From Mucilaginibacter terrae (GTDB lineage: Bacteria; Bacteroidota; Bacteroidia; Sphingobacteriales; Sphingobacteriaceae), in assembly GCF_031951985.1 (NCBI RefSeq), contig NZ_JAVLVU010000001.1, positions 3,782,001 through 3,846,000 on the forward strand: a DNA stretch of 64,000 bases. Reading direction: 5' to 3'. Made by a program: the position numbers and the translations under genes. Shown here piece after piece: positions 42,356-51,008 of the stretch (position 1 is its first letter; every line of letters starts with the position of its first letter). The notes beneath the pieces are model-generated. The model saw only the letters and a program-made list of their open reading frames with translations, was not told where the DNA came from and ran no database searches.

Positions 42356-42970
42356 TCAAACTCTCACCCAATCCTGCTTCTCAAAATCATACTGCTTGAT
42401 TATTTTGGCCGGGTTACCCGCCACAACCGAAAACGGCGGAACATTTTTAGTCACCACCGCATTGGCTGCAACCACACTATGCTTACCAATGGTAACGCCC
42501 GAGGTAATTACCGAATTGGCGGCTATCCAGCAATCATCCTCAATAACAATAGGATTGGTTAATATTTTCTGGGCCTGAATAGACATGGTAACATCGCGGT
42601 ACTCATGGTTTAGTGCGCTTACCACAATGTTTTGCGCCATAATTACATTGTTGCCAATATTAACCGGGCCAATAATTACATTGCTCATACCCACCAAACT
42701 ATTATCACCAATAATTACATCGCCCACGCCATTATTAATGGTGCAAAAATCTTCAATGGTTGAGCCTTTGCCCATTTCAAACTTGTTGAACGGCAACACA
42801 TCAATCCGCGTACGACGACGAATTTTAGAGCCACTACCTTTTTTATGTAAAAACGGATTCAAAAACCACTTTACCCAAAGCCGTGGTGCTGCTTCACCTT
42901 TGGGTATGAGCATACGGTGCACCAGCTTTTTAAGCCCGGGGTTATCCTTTATTTTATCTTTAAGCGACAT
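42356..42970 (-). CDS. Left-handed beta-helix (hexapeptide) acyltransferase of the polysaccharide locus
   Basis: 204 residues. Hexapeptide repeats (IGDNSLVGMSNVIIGPVNIG, NNVIMAQNIVV, IEDDCWIAANSVITSGVTIG) form the left-handed beta-helix from ~75 to 190. The typical acetyltransferase histidine lies in SALNHEYRDV, and VPPFSVVAGNPAKIIKQYDF is the usual end. Such enzymes O- or N-acetylate sugars or sugar nucleotides. It is the distal gene of the EPS locus. It could acetylate the 3-amino sugar made by FdtA/FdtB, but that is a guess. Confidence 0.87.
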   Translation of the reverse strand: MSLKDKIKDNPGLKKLVHRMLIPKGEAAPRLWVKWFLNPFLHKKGSGSKIRRRTRIDVLPFNKFEMGKGSTIEDFCTINNGVGDVIIGDNSLVGMSNVIIGPVNIGNNVIMAQNIVVSALNHEYRDVTMSIQAQKILTNPIVIEDDCWIAANSVITSGVTIGKHSVVAANAVVTKNVPPFSVVAGNPAKIIKQYDFEKQDWVRV

Positions 42971-42998
42971 ACGCTAAATGTTTAATCTTTTCTTTAAT

Positions 42999-43114
42999 CC
43001 CCCTCTTGAGAGGGGCGGGGGGCCTATGCATTGGCAGGGGTGTGTTCTCGCCGCTATGTAAACTCAACAACCGGACTAAAGGACACACCCCTAACCCCTC
43101 TCAAGAGGGGAAAT
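42999..43114. repeat. Family C composite repeat, copy 1
   Basis: CCCCCTCTTGAGAGGGGCGG at the left and AACCCCTCTCAAGAGGGGAA at the right mirror each other; GGGGTGTGT and ACACACCCC form an inner mirror. It lies between the acetyltransferase gene and the next GT2 gene. A long artefact ORF runs through it. Confidence 0.75.
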
Positions 43115-43134
43115 CAAGTCGGCATCAAAAGCCC

Positions 43135-43172
43135 TTCCGCCTCAGGCGGAGAGGGTTTGGGCTGGGGGGTTA
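43135..43172. repeat. Family D-type repeat at the stop of the GT2 gene
   Basis: On the minus strand TAA-CCCCCCAGCCCAAACCCTC then CCGCCTGAGGCGG. The stop codon of the GT2 gene (43172-43170) opens the repeat. Confidence 0.7.
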
Positions 43173-44339
43173 CTTTCGCTTACTTTTCTCCCACGCTGCG
43201 CTTTGCGTACCCGCCATATACCTGAATATACCCCTGATCACCGCATAATTCATCATACAAAAGTAATAGGGGATGAACAAGGCTTTAACTTTAATCTCGC
43301 GCCGCTCCAACAACCATCCGGCTAATGAGGCACCGTAAAACGCTACCTGACCTAAAAGTAATAATTGGTATATAATACCTCCGCCTGCGGCCACAATGGC
43401 GGCGTTCAATATCAATGATAATATCATTAAAAATGGCACCACCGTCCACCGTAAAACACGGTGGCTAATGTATTGAAACGATAACAGCGGCTGTCGGAAC
43501 GGGTTAAGCAAACTCTTTAACCAAACAATAGACTGTATACCACCCGCGGCAATACGTATCTTACGTTTTAGCTCTTCCTTTACATCGGCCGATGAAGTTT
43601 CCGTAGCATAAGCTTCAGGTTCGTATAACACACGGTATCCCTCTTCGGCCACCAATAACGAAATCATGAAATCATCCAAAATAGCATTGGGCGATACTGG
43701 TCGGTATAATGAAGTACGTATACTGAACAACTCACCAGCTGCACCAACCACGGTATGCAGCTCTGCATCCCAGGTCTTTAGTTTTGATTCATATTTCCAG
43801 TAGAAACCTTCGCCAGCAGTGGCATCGGCAGTGGCATCAATGTGTATACGTTTTTCGCCGGCAATGGCACCTACTTTAGAGTTGGCGTAGTGGCGGCAAA
43901 TTTTTAGCAGGGCATCGGGGTTTAAATAGGTATTGGCATCGGTGAACACCACCACATCGGTGGTAATGGTATCCATAGCACGATGTATGGCCGCAATTTT
44001 ACCCCTGCGCTCGGGCGAGTGCATTAGCCGTATTTGCGGGTACGTAGCTATCAGCTCGGGCGTGCGGTCGCTCGATCCATCGGTAATAAAAACCAGGTCG
44101 AGTTTATCGGCAGGGTATTGCAGTTCGAGGGTGTTTTTTATTTTTTCGATGATAAACCCTTCCTCGTTATAAGCTGCAATTACTAAGCTACAGGTAGGCA
44201 AATCGGCATCGGCAACTACGGGGGCTACCGGCTTTCCGCGTAAAGCGCGTTTTATTTTAATAATGATAAACAGCAAAATGCCGTACCCAAAAAAGGCATA
44301 AAAAACTATAAACAAGCTGAGCCAAAGTGCAATTTCCAT
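43170..44339 (-). CDS. GT2 glycosyltransferase, membrane-anchored (EPS locus)
   Basis: 389 residues. N-terminal helix (5-27), GT2 core with CSLVIAAYNEEGFIIEKIKN (residues ~49-68) and VVFTDANTYLNPDALL (DXD-like TDAN), ILDDFMISLLVAEEGYRV (catalytic ED/Q region), then four C-terminal helices. Proteins of this build are processive or lipid-linked glycosyltransferases used in polysaccharide assembly. It follows another GT2 gene by 3 bases, and its stop lies in a family D repeat. Sugar specificity unknown. Confidence 0.88.
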   Translation of the reverse strand: MEIALWLSLFIVFYAFFGYGILLFIIIKIKRALRGKPVAPVVADADLPTCSLVIAAYNEEGFIIEKIKNTLELQYPADKLDLVFITDGSSDRTPELIATYPQIRLMHSPERRGKIAAIHRAMDTITTDVVVFTDANTYLNPDALLKICRHYANSKVGAIAGEKRIHIDATADATAGEGFYWKYESKLKTWDAELHTVVGAAGELFSIRTSLYRPVSPNAILDDFMISLLVAEEGYRVLYEPEAYATETSSADVKEELKRKIRIAAGGIQSIVWLKSLLNPFRQPLLSFQYISHRVLRWTVVPFLMILSLILNAAIVAAGGGIIYQLLLLGQVAFYGASLAGWLLERREIKVKALFIPYYFCMMNYAVIRGIFRYMAGTQSAAWEKSKRK

Positions 44340-44342
44340 AAT

Positions 44343-45266
44343 TTAGTTTAGCTTATAGCCCAAATTGGTACTGTTTTTTGCGTTTGTAAAGTTCCACCAT
44401 ATAGCTTTTAGTAAAAGAGCCGTAAACCCTTTATACTCGCTGCCTTTGTGGTTATAATTAATAATGTTGCGGGGGGTAACCAGCACAATAAAGTAAACGT
44501 AAAATATCATGATGGCTAAAGCCGATGGCGCATTACGACGGATGAACAAAATTCGGTTACGGTTCATAAAGTACTCCTTTAAGCCGCTAACGCGCCCTAC
44601 CGAAACTGATTCTTTGTGATAAATAAGCGTTTTAGGCTCTACCCAAATTTGGTAACCGGCACGTCTAATATGGTCGTTCCAGTCCATTTCTTCATAATAT
44701 AAAAAAAAGTTTTCGGCCATTAAGCCTCCTTTTTCAATGGCTTCGCGGCGCACCATCATGGCGGCACCGTGTATGTAGCCGGTAGGGCCGGTATAGTTAT
44801 CATACTGGCCTTTATCTTCCTCAAACTGCCCAATAGTGCTGTTACGCATAAAGTAGTAGTTCATGGGCGTGTAGCCTGCATATTGCAATAGGGTGGGCTG
44901 GTCAAAGTATCTTATTTTGGGCGATACCATACCCACCTTGGGGTTCTCGTCCATTATTTTTACCAACCCGGCCACCAGACCTTCGGTAAACTCGGTATCG
45001 TTGTTCACAAAAAACAAATAGTCGCCTTTAGCTGCTTTTACACCTAAATTGTTGCCACCGGCAAAACCCAGGTTAACATCCGAACGTATAAAGGTAATAT
45101 CGGGGTATTGCGTTGTCCATGCAGGTACGGGATTATCTTTGCTGGCATTATCAACCACAATAATTTCAATGTTTTGATAAGTATTGGTTGCAGCTACCGA
45201 GGCCAGTAATTGTTCGGTAATGTAACTTTGATTATAATTGACCGTAATGATGGAAACCAATTTCAT
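44343..45266 (-). CDS. GT2 glycosyltransferase, rhamnosyl-type (EPS locus)
   Basis: 307 residues. GT2 start VSIITVNYNQSYITEQLLAS (residues ~4-23), VVDNASKDNPV, FAGGNNLGVKAAKGDYLFFVNN (DXD replaced by NNDTE), then FLYYEEMDWNDHIRRAGYQI (ED acid), and a hydrophobic tail. The pattern is that of rhamnosyl- and related transferases (WbbL type), which add sugars to lipid-linked intermediates. First gene of a minus-strand pair. Divergent from the partner-switch module. Confidence 0.87.
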   Translation of the reverse strand: MKLVSIITVNYNQSYITEQLLASVAATNTYQNIEIIVVDNASKDNPVPAWTTQYPDITFIRSDVNLGFAGGNNLGVKAAKGDYLFFVNNDTEFTEGLVAGLVKIMDENPKVGMVSPKIRYFDQPTLLQYAGYTPMNYYFMRNSTIGQFEEDKGQYDNYTGPTGYIHGAAMMVRREAIEKGGLMAENFFLYYEEMDWNDHIRRAGYQIWVEPKTLIYHKESVSVGRVSGLKEYFMNRNRILFIRRNAPSALAIMIFYVYFIVLVTPRNIINYNHKGSEYKGFTALLLKAIWWNFTNAKNSTNLGYKLN

Positions 45267-45323
45267 TAATGTAGTTTACGATTGTTGGGCCGTAAAAGTT
45301 TGTGATGAATTTATTACTTTAAA

Positions 45324-45869
45324 TTGAGTAAGCACGAAAATATAAAAAAAGAGGTTGAGCAGTTGCAGCAGGCAGCCGGCAACAACGTAGCTATTGATGC
45401 CAAGCTCGATGAGTTATTGGCCCTGCTTGCCCAAAGCGATATTGACAGCGAAAAGGCCAAGCAGGTAAAGCAACGTTTAAATGATGCCCTGCCCAACGCC
45501 ATTAGTTACCGCAATAACATTGATGCGTTTAAACACATTACCGACAATGGTACTGATGACCGCGCCAACATGCTTGATGAGTTTAGCGTAATGCTGGCCA
45601 GCCATGAGGTGGATAGTAAAATGGCTAAAAAATACCTCAGGGGTGAGCGCATAGCTAAAACAGTGTTGGCTATTATAGGTCTGGTTCTCATCATGTTGGG
45701 CTTTGCCATGATTATTATGCCTGCACCGCCTTATTTTGAAATGTTCACCATTTTTTACTTTAACCCCAATGACGGGGTTACATTAATGGATGTTATTTCA
45801 TTACTAATCATTCTTTCGGGTGTATATTTACTGGTAAAATCTATCTACAAAAAACTGAGTACCGATTAA
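45324..45869 (+). CDS. Predicted membrane protein upstream of the PP2C phosphatase
   Basis: 181 residues with a TTG start at 45324; no ATG upstream fits, and the next ATG is deep in the ORF. Residues 1-100 are charged and helical (SKHENIKKEVEQLQQ, QSDIDSEKAKQVKQRLNDAL, SHEVDSKMAKKYLRG). Two membrane helices follow (~112-132 and ~153-172, TVLAIIGLVLIMLGFAMIIM and MDVISLLIILSGVYLLVKSI). It is 1 base from the next gene and so part of the partner-switch operon. I recognise no family. It may anchor or sense for the module, which is inference from position. Confidence 0.68.
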   Translation: MSKHENIKKEVEQLQQAAGNNVAIDAKLDELLALLAQSDIDSEKAKQVKQRLNDALPNAISYRNNIDAFKHITDNGTDDRANMLDEFSVMLASHEVDSKMAKKYLRGERIAKTVLAIIGLVLIMLGFAMIIMPAPPYFEMFTIFYFNPNDGVTLMDVISLLIILSGVYLLVKSIYKKLSTD

Positions 45870-45870
45870 T

Positions 45871-47010
45871 ATGGAAAGCTCGTCAAAACATATTTTATTG
45901 GTTGATGATAATCCGCTGTTTTTAAAACTGCTGATCAAATCTTTCACGCGGAAGGGATTTTCCTGCAATTCCGCCCATGATGCTATTCAGGCGCTCGAAC
46001 TTTTAAAGGGGATGGCTCCTGATGTTATTATATCTGACTATGAAATGCCGGTGATGAACGGTCTTGAATTCAGACAGCAGGTTTTGGCCGATGAGCGCCT
46101 GCGCGATATACCGTTTATGTTTTTGACAGGGTTTGAGGGCGAGGATGTAATGTACAAGGGTCTTGATTTACAAGCAATAGACTATGTATCTAAAGATACA
46201 CCCGTTGACGTTATTATAGCCAAAATCAATAACCTGTTGCACACCGTAAGCAAGCAACGAGAACTTTCCGAACTCGAAATTAAGAAAACCGTAGCGGCCC
46301 TCAACATTAAGGCCGTGCCCGATAAACTACCCTTAATTGAAGGGTTTAATATCGACTTTTGGCATCGCGATTACCAGGACATTCCGGGTGGCGACTTTAT
46401 AGATTTTATTGATGCGGCCCAATATCTTTACATCATCCTGGGCGATATTATGGGCAAAAAGTGGAAAGCCTGGTTTTACACTTTTACTTATCTCAGCTAC
46501 ATCAGGGCGGCGGTGCGCTTCGGCATATCGGGCAGTGATCATTCGGCTGCGGGTATAATGCAAAAAATAAACGAGGTTATTTGTGATGATGAAGGCTTGC
46601 GCGATATTTTGTCGAGTGTGTCTCTCATCCGCATTCACAAACCGAGCGGCAAATTTACTTACACCGGTGCAGGTGATTTGCCCTTGTTACATTATCGCCC
46701 CTTAACCCGGCAGGTGAGCCAAATTACATCATCGGGCTTTTTATTAGGATTGATGGCTAATGGCAGCTACACTGAACAGGAAATTGATTTAGCAGAAGGC
46801 GATCAGCTTTTTATTTTTACCGACGGATTAATAGATTTTGCTGCTAATGAAAGCAAAAAGAGCGATTATGCGTTATTTGCTAAAGAGCTGGAGCAGCTTT
46901 TAAACAGCGGGCAAACATTTGCAGCCTTAAAAAATCGCTTACAGGACTCCGAAGCAATGGTTGACGACAGCAGCATTATACAAATACATAAACCTACCAC
47001 CTATGTTTAA
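45871..47010 (+). CDS. Response regulator with PP2C (SpoIIE/RsbU-type) phosphatase domain
   Basis: 379 residues. Receiver domain 6-122: VDDN (11-14), phosphoacceptor D56 in ISDYEMPVMNG, FLTG, and K in YVSKDTPVD. A PP2C serine phosphatase domain follows (~150-379): GGDFIDF, LGDIMGK, FTYTGAGDLPLLHY, LFIFTDGLIDFA, and VDDSSIIQI, the SpoIIE acidic metal sites. Such proteins dephosphorylate STAS antagonists when the receiver is phosphorylated. The next gene, a STAS antagonist, overlaps its end, supporting a partner-switch function. Confidence 0.93.
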   Translation: MESSSKHILLVDDNPLFLKLLIKSFTRKGFSCNSAHDAIQALELLKGMAPDVIISDYEMPVMNGLEFRQQVLADERLRDIPFMFLTGFEGEDVMYKGLDLQAIDYVSKDTPVDVIIAKINNLLHTVSKQRELSELEIKKTVAALNIKAVPDKLPLIEGFNIDFWHRDYQDIPGGDFIDFIDAAQYLYIILGDIMGKKWKAWFYTFTYLSYIRAAVRFGISGSDHSAAGIMQKINEVICDDEGLRDILSSVSLIRIHKPSGKFTYTGAGDLPLLHYRPLTRQVSQITSSGFLLGLMANGSYTEQEIDLAEGDQLFIFTDGLIDFAANESKKSDYALFAKELEQLLNSGQTFAALKNRLQDSEAMVDDSSIIQIHKPTTYV

Positions 47011-47341
47011 CATACTTAAAGAAGAACCCGGCCACCTGTTGGTACAATTAACCCTCACGGAGGCCAACCTAAGCCACGCCGATCATTTTAAAGAAGAACT
47101 GATAGCCTTGCTAAACCTCAAAAAACGCAACGTATGGCTCAATTTAAGTGAGGTAGCGTATGTTGACAGCTCTTTTTTAGGGGCACTGGTAGCAGGGCTT
47201 AAGCATGCCATTGCCATGCAGTGCGATGTGGTGCTTTTGGGTTTGCAAAAAGATATTGAAGATTTATTAAAACTCATTCGCCTTGATAAGGTTTTTAAGA
47301 TATATAGCAACGAGCAGGAAGCTCAACAAGCTGTACAATAA
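47003..47341 (+). CDS. STAS-domain anti-sigma-factor antagonist (SpoIIAA/RsbV-like)
   Basis: 112 residues from ATG 47003, which overlaps the end of the PP2C gene by 8 bases; the longer frame from 46961 is rejected as it lies inside that gene. STAS proteins bind a kinase-type anti-factor and are inactivated by phosphorylation on a serine. That serine is in YVDSSFLGALV (D55, S56, S57). The rest has the STAS alpha/beta pattern (WLNLSEVAYVD, CDVVLLGLQKDIEDLLKLI). It lies between phosphatase and kinase, 7 bases before the kinase gene. Confidence 0.9.
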   Translation: MFNILKEEPGHLLVQLTLTEANLSHADHFKEELIALLNLKKRNVWLNLSEVAYVDSSFLGALVAGLKHAIAMQCDVVLLGLQKDIEDLLKLIRLDKVFKIYSNEQEAQQAVQ

Positions 47342-47347
47342 AAACCA

Positions 47348-47860
47348 ATGACAGCCTCACAGTCGTTTACTTTTGATAACCAGGCGGCTAACATAACTGT
47401 TTGTTCGCGGCAAATGCTCGATTATTTAGACGAGCTGCTCACCACGCACGGCCTTTCGCGAGCGGTAAAACTCAGGGCGAAATTCATCATTGCCGAGTTA
47501 CTCAATAATGCTGTAAAGCATTCGGGTACTCATGAAAGCACCTTAGCAATAGCATTACAAGAAAAGGCACTTTTAATCAGCAAAACCGATGAAGGTAAAC
47601 CGTTTGATTTAGTAACCGAGATAGAAAAGAAAAATGCCCAGCTTATGGTAAGCTCAGATGCTATGCACCTGCTTTACGCCGTTAAAAAGGAAGATAACCT
47701 GGTAAGCTTTTATTGTAAAGAAAACCTCACTTTTGAGTTGGATGTGAACCAACTGGCTGAGCACCTCGGCTTACTCATTATCACTAAGTCGGCCGATGAA
47801 TTTACGTACCGCTATCATAAACCAGTAAATGTTTTTTGCGCTCAAATTAAATTAGGCTGA
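47348..47860 (+). CDS. HATPase-type serine kinase (RsbW-like anti-factor)
   Basis: 170 residues. ATP-binding N box AELLNNAVKHSG (49-60, with N53/N54) and G1 box ISKTDEGKPFDL place it with RsbW/SpoIIAB-type serine kinases of the GHKL family. Such kinases phosphorylate STAS antagonists and bind sigma factors or other targets. The extra C-terminal part (FELDVNQLAEHLGLLIITKS and beyond) exceeds minimal RsbW and could be the target-binding region. No sigma factor gene is nearby. Its end overlaps by 9 bases the convergent GT14 gene. Confidence 0.87.
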   Translation: MTASQSFTFDNQAANITVCSRQMLDYLDELLTTHGLSRAVKLRAKFIIAELLNNAVKHSGTHESTLAIALQEKALLISKTDEGKPFDLVTEIEKKNAQLMVSSDAMHLLYAVKKEDNLVSFYCKENLTFELDVNQLAEHLGLLIITKSADEFTYRYHKPVNVFCAQIKLG

Positions 47861-48730
47861 TATAACTGCCGAATTACCCTCATTATTATCGTCTAACCGG
47901 GCATCAATAGCTTGTATAACATCGGCATGATTAGTTAGGTCAAACTTGCGGGCAAATAGCTTGTCGCTGCATAACAAAACGCTCTTATCGGCAATGGTAT
48001 AAGTTTTCGGACTTGGGTTTCTTTCCGACCAGTCAATACATCTTAAATTATCGTTCACCATTTGCTCCCGGTATTTCGAGTTATATAAAATGGTTTGAAA
48101 TACGAACTCATCGGGGGCCCAGGTGTGCTCAATAAAGCGTTTAAAGGCTTTATTCTGGTCAATATAATCAACCATGTATTTAATACACTCGGCAGGGGCG
48201 GTAAACCATTGCGAGCGGCCAACCGGTGTCATCCGGTTGGGCATGCGGCGTTTGGGCAATAACCGGTTCATGATGCTTTGCAGCAGGTAACGGCCTTTAA
48301 AATTATAGTTGGTTAAATGGTACCGCTCAACCCGGCTTAAAGCCTCCTGCCAATTGGTACGCATCAACTCAAACTCCATAAATATTTTACCCGGGTTGGC
48401 TTGCAAAAAGTTGTGTACGGTTGCCGGGTTTTGCAAAGGATAATCGCAGCCACTCAAAAGGTTCACCACATCAATGTTAAAGGGCGAAGCCAAAATTTCG
48501 CGAAAGCCGTTTAGTGTAGCTTCAACAATGCTGTAAGCACCCCAACCCACCTTAGCGCGTTCTTTAATAAAAAATACGTTGGGCAAGTTTCCAATATGCT
48601 CAAAGGGGGCAGCATCTGTTTTTTTGTCCAGGTGAATAAACACCATATCATCGGCGTAAATTAAGCGCCTTACCAGTACTTCTAACTGCTGAGGGTTATT
48701 GTGAGCCAGTATGAGGTGCGCAATTCTCAT
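47852..48730 (-). CDS. Beta-1,6-N-acetylglucosaminyltransferase-like GT14 glycosyltransferase
   Basis: 292 residues from the ATG at 48730, with N-terminus MRIAHLILAHNNPQQLEVLV; the longer frame starts with a GTG and is less likely. The GT14 (core-2/I-branching) fold is indicated by the family motif NLLSGCDYPLQNPATVHNFL and WAPDEFVFQTILYNS. In animals the family makes branched O-glycans; bacterial homologues in EPS loci add branching or terminal hexosamines. A paralogue with the same motifs lies at the far end of the locus (60885-61751). Confidence 0.87.
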   Translation of the reverse strand: MRIAHLILAHNNPQQLEVLVRRLIYADDMVFIHLDKKTDAAPFEHIGNLPNVFFIKERAKVGWGAYSIVEATLNGFREILASPFNIDVVNLLSGCDYPLQNPATVHNFLQANPGKIFMEFELMRTNWQEALSRVERYHLTNYNFKGRYLLQSIMNRLLPKRRMPNRMTPVGRSQWFTAPAECIKYMVDYIDQNKAFKRFIEHTWAPDEFVFQTILYNSKYREQMVNDNLRCIDWSERNPSPKTYTIADKSVLLCSDKLFARKFDLTNHADVIQAIDARLDDNNEGNSAVISA

Positions 48731-48786
48731 CGAACTTTCAAACGGGTGGTTGATATATCTTACGTACACAATGTATGGAATTAAAT

Positions 48787-50136
48787 TTACAAAATTTGAA
48801 CTGAACGCTTACGGCTGTGAATTGAATTTAGCCAAATTTTAACCTGCGTATAGCCGGTAGTATACACGCTCCACAAGCTAAACGGACAATATTTATTTAA
48901 TGCGCGGTAGCCTATAAGCGTACCAATTAATACAGGTACCACGGTAGCAATGGCTATACCATAAATACTGCCTAAAAGTTTTACACCTAACCAATCGAAA
49001 GTGATATTAGCCACCAGCATAATCAGTACTTTATAAAAGTTAACTTTTGGCTGATGTATCACATCCAGCGTAAGGGCAAAAAAGCGATCGGCAGGGTAAA
49101 GCAGGGCAAACGTTAAAAAAATACGGAACACGTTGGCAGCATCGGTACCCATGTATTTGTGTCCGCCAATGAGGTTAATGGGTAAATCGGCCAGCAGGCA
49201 ACCGGCAATAATTGCGGGCACCAATACCACGCTTATAGTCCCGGTGTATTTTTTCATAATACCTATTACGGAAATGGGATTGTTTTGGTTGTATGCAGCC
49301 GATAATTCGGGCATGGCCGTAGCCGCAAAACTCCGCAAAGGTATTTCGACCAGTTGCATCAAGGTTTGGCCCAAGTTATAAATGGCCACTGCTTGTTTAT
49401 TGAGCAAAAAGTTGATCACGAAAGTATCTGAAGTGCGAAACAGGTTTGAACTAAGTGTAGTACCCAAACTGAATTTACCAAAGTTGGCCATTTCAACAGT
49501 CAGGGTTTGGTTACGATGAGTGATGTTGCGGATGCGTGTCCAGCGCATGAGCAAGGTATAAACGCTGGTAATTAAGTTAGAAGCGGTGTAAGCATATAAT
49601 ACGCCCAATATGGTTACCCCGCTTGTAAAATAGAGCAGTAACACACCTGCCACAAACGTAAGTTGATTAATCAGGCGAACGTACAATAACTGGTCAAAGC
49701 GTTGTTCGCCCTGTAAAATGCAGGTGGCCATAAACCAGGGTAGCGATAGCAGGTAGCTCACGCCAAACCATTTGCAAAATAAAACAATGCTGTAATCACT
49801 GATGTAAGGCGCGGCAAAATATGCAGGAATGTTGGCGAGTAATAAAATACCGGTAATGAGTAAGGCAATCCACCATGCCGAACCGGCTACCTCAACCTTG
49901 CGGCCGGGTGTAGCACCCGCGTAAAACTTGATGAAAGCGGTGGTTAAAAAGCCAGAGCGGAAGGTTTCGACTAAAATTAATATCGACTGAAAAAATACCC
50001 AAATACCTGCATCAGTTACTGATAGCGCATGGTAAATGAGCACCATGGTTACGAGCGCCAGGCCCGACATGATCACATTACCCGCCAGCGACAGGAAGTG
50101 TTTGTTTTTAATCAGGGTAATAACTTTTAACCACAT
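48787..50136 (-). CDS. Polysaccharide flippase, Wzx/RfbX-type (MVF superfamily)
   Basis: 449 residues with 12-14 membrane helices through the length. The first helix is MSGLALVTMVLIYHALSVTD (~18-40), and the pattern GIWVFFQSILILVETFRSGF (~41-64) is common in O-antigen flippases. Wzx proteins move lipid-linked repeat units from cytoplasm to periplasm. It lies between GT14 and the divergent GT2 pair. The last residues (SIHSRKRSVQIL) are basic and cytosolic. Confidence 0.9.
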   Translation of the reverse strand: MWLKVITLIKNKHFLSLAGNVIMSGLALVTMVLIYHALSVTDAGIWVFFQSILILVETFRSGFLTTAFIKFYAGATPGRKVEVAGSAWWIALLITGILLLANIPAYFAAPYISDYSIVLFCKWFGVSYLLSLPWFMATCILQGEQRFDQLLYVRLINQLTFVAGVLLLYFTSGVTILGVLYAYTASNLITSVYTLLMRWTRIRNITHRNQTLTVEMANFGKFSLGTTLSSNLFRTSDTFVINFLLNKQAVAIYNLGQTLMQLVEIPLRSFAATAMPELSAAYNQNNPISVIGIMKKYTGTISVVLVPAIIAGCLLADLPINLIGGHKYMGTDAANVFRIFLTFALLYPADRFFALTLDVIHQPKVNFYKVLIMLVANITFDWLGVKLLGSIYGIAIATVVPVLIGTLIGYRALNKYCPFSLWSVYTTGYTQVKIWLNSIHSRKRSVQIL

Positions 50137-50212
50137 ATCACGTACAATACACTAATCAAAGCAAACAAAGTGCCTGTAACAACAGAACATTATTAGCATA
50201 TTAGCTTGAATT

Positions 50213-51004
50213 ATGGATGTAAACGTAAAAATCTTTCCAGAAGTTACCTTATTAATAACACATTACAGCCGGAGCCAATCGCTCGAACGTTTGCTCAATA
50301 CCTTTCGCGAGCAGCAAATTAGCTTTGGCGGCATCGTGGTAAGTGACGATTGCAGCAAGCCCGAGCATCTTGCAAGATTACATAAAATGCAGCCCGAGTA
50401 TGGTTATAAATTAATAACTACACCCACTAATAAAGGCTTAGGAAACAACATCAATAAAGGTCAGGATGGAGTAACCACACCATATACTTTATACGTACAG
50501 GAAGATTTTGAACCGAAGCCCGAATTTGCACAGCACTTTAGAGATGCTTTAGATTATATGGAGGCCGATAAAGGTTTAGATATTGTCCGTTTTTACGCCT
50601 ACTTTAGCTACCCGTACACCAAGCCATACGGTAAGGGTTTTGTAGAGATGCTGTTTAAACCGCAGCTATGGTTTAATAACCACCTTAAGTTTTATGTTTA
50701 CAGCGATCATCCGCACCTGCGCCGCACCTCTTTTTTCGAAAAATTTGGCCGTTATGCCGAGGGTGTTAAGGGTGACATTACCGAATATCGCATGGCCAAA
50801 TCGTTCATCCAAAATAAAGGTCGCGGCTTGTTCTTCGAGAATTTTAACGACCTGTTCTATCAAAAGAACTCGGCCGATGAGCCCAGCACCATGAACAGGG
50901 CCGGCTGGCGCGAAAGTAGAAATCCGCTGGCGCTTGCTTTACGTTATGTATACCTGCAGGTGAAGCTGACAAGGTGGACGTATGATGTGTTGTATAAGAA
51001 GTAG
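50213..51004 (+). CDS. GT2-like glycosyltransferase, first tandem copy (EPS locus)
   Basis: 263 residues. VTLLITHYSRSQSLERLLNT at ~10-29 is the GT2 nucleotide-sugar site, followed by GGIVVSDDCSKPEHLARL, GLGNNINKGQDGVTTPYTLY and VQEDFEPK, where VQED replaces the canonical DXD. VYSDHPHLRRTSFFEKFGRY with AEGVKGDITEYRMAKSF follows. Strongly similar to the next gene, from which it is separated by a family C repeat. Divergent from wzx. No signal peptide; a short C-terminal amphipathic region only. Sugar unknown. Confidence 0.85.
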   Translation: MDVNVKIFPEVTLLITHYSRSQSLERLLNTFREQQISFGGIVVSDDCSKPEHLARLHKMQPEYGYKLITTPTNKGLGNNINKGQDGVTTPYTLYVQEDFEPKPEFAQHFRDALDYMEADKGLDIVRFYAYFSYPYTKPYGKGFVEMLFKPQLWFNNHLKFYVYSDHPHLRRTSFFEKFGRYAEGVKGDITEYRMAKSFIQNKGRGLFFENFNDLFYQKNSADEPSTMNRAGWRESRNPLALALRYVYLQVKLTRWTYDVLYKK

Positions 51005-51008
51005 CTTT

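Noticed and set aside
43006..43248. Short plus-strand ORFs across the family C and D repeats
   Set aside because: They are built from repeat sequence and run into the GT2 gene on the other strand.
46961..47002. Longer start for the STAS gene
   Set aside because: The extra codons lie inside the 3' end of the PP2C gene; ATG 47003 gives the usual short STAS N-terminus.
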